Positions 5,264 through 5,317 of a DNA stretch of 5,317 nucleotides are shown piece by piece. The first letter of the stretch is position 1; the number at the start of each line of letters is the position of its first letter. The position numbers and the translations under genes were made by a program. This DNA is from DAOTUL01 sp034437435 (GTDB lineage Bacteria > Chloroflexota > Anaerolineae > Aggregatilineales > Phototrophicaceae). The notes under the pieces are model-generated. The model had not been told where the DNA came from. It saw nothing but the letters and a program-made list of their open reading frames with translations, and did not search any database. The stretch lies in NCBI GenBank assembly GCA_964417785.1, contig CAYQJO010000291.1, positions 1 through 5,317 on the forward strand. Reading direction: 5' to 3'.

Positions 5264-5317
5264 GGACGCCAAGAATGGCGTCCCTACGGGTCACAAGCAA
5301 TTTGTAGGGACGGCCTT
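5264..5317. repeat. Composite palindromic repeat, copy 2 (cut by window end)
   Basis: GGACGCC (5264-5270) pairs perfectly with GGCGTCC (5277-5283) around AAGAAT, the same loop as in copy 1. CCCTAC follows at 5282-5287, and an inverted GTAGGGACGGCC begins at 5304. The second hairpin is therefore expected to close just beyond the window. The order of parts matches the element at 4975-5032, with a longer central spacer. Confidence 0.65.

Larger units (their letters stand above)
4862..5317. other. Mostly non-coding repeat-rich region with a gene remnant
   Basis: This stretch after kduI has no complete gene. It contains the kduI-proximal hairpin, an 8-bp inverted repeat at 4933-4964, two copies of a composite inverted-repeat element (4975-5032 and from 5264 to the window end) and, between them, a short plus-strand coding remnant ending at 5199. 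Positions 5200-5263 show nothing recognisable; the TATAAT at 5195-5200 has no matching -35 and no gene follows within the window. Confidence 0.6.

Noticed and set aside
1..5317. Absence of CAGCTG as evidence for PvuII-like specificity
   Set aside because: I did not see CAGCTG in the window, but only about one occurrence is expected by chance in this length, so its absence says nothing.
1..5317. tRNA, rRNA, CRISPR array or transposase gene
   Set aside because: No cloverleaf, no regularly spaced repeat array and no transposase or integrase motif was found by reading.

Overview
The window looks like a chromosomal accessory stretch of a moderately GC-rich free-living bacterium. Short GTAGGGACG-type hairpin repeats around gene remnants, the sugar-acid catabolism genes and the toxin-antitoxin debris would fit a Chloroflexota (Anaerolineae-like) or similar environmental genome. 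That placement is a weak inference, because no phylogenetic marker is present.

Layout, left to right. Positions 1-216 hold no gene, only short hairpin repeats. Positions 217-590 (minus strand) carry the decayed remains of a DUF433/DUF5615 toxin-antitoxin pair. The antitoxin has lost its N-terminal part. The toxin keeps only its first ~50 residues plus what may be its extreme C-terminus. Positions 607-3124 (plus strand) are a two-gene restriction-modification (R-M) operon. It encodes a beta-class DNA methyltransferase that closely resembles M.PvuII, which makes N4-methylcytosine. The methyltransferase is followed by a 498-residue protein with winged-helix-like N-terminal segments and a C-terminal Mrr-type PD-(D/E)XK nuclease. 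Positions 3111-3953 encode a GH43-like five-bladed beta-propeller glycosidase whose start overlaps the end of the nuclease gene. Positions 4028-4861 encode KduI, 5-dehydro-4-deoxy-D-glucuronate isomerase, with its own apparent promoter and Shine-Dalgarno site. Positions 4862-5317 are mostly non-coding, with hairpins, two copies of a composite inverted repeat and a probable C-terminal remnant of an S23-type four-helix-bundle protein.

The R-M block is visibly more AT-rich than the right flank. By hand count, 29 of 60 bases are G/C at 1681-1740, against 41 of 60 at 3481-3540. Its left edge lies at the truncated antitoxin and its right edge abuts the glycosidase start. The simplest reading is that the R-M operon was acquired horizontally and landed between a toxin-antitoxin locus and a sugar-degradation locus, damaging the former and possibly taking over transcription of the glycosidase.

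The most notable element is the R-M pair. The methyltransferase has a well-known relative, but the nuclease is not PvuII-like: it has an Mrr-like catalytic core behind a large winged-helix-like region. KduI and the GH43-like enzyme fit breakdown of uronate-containing plant or algal polysaccharides. The rest of that pathway (KduD, KdgK, KdgA) is not in the window.
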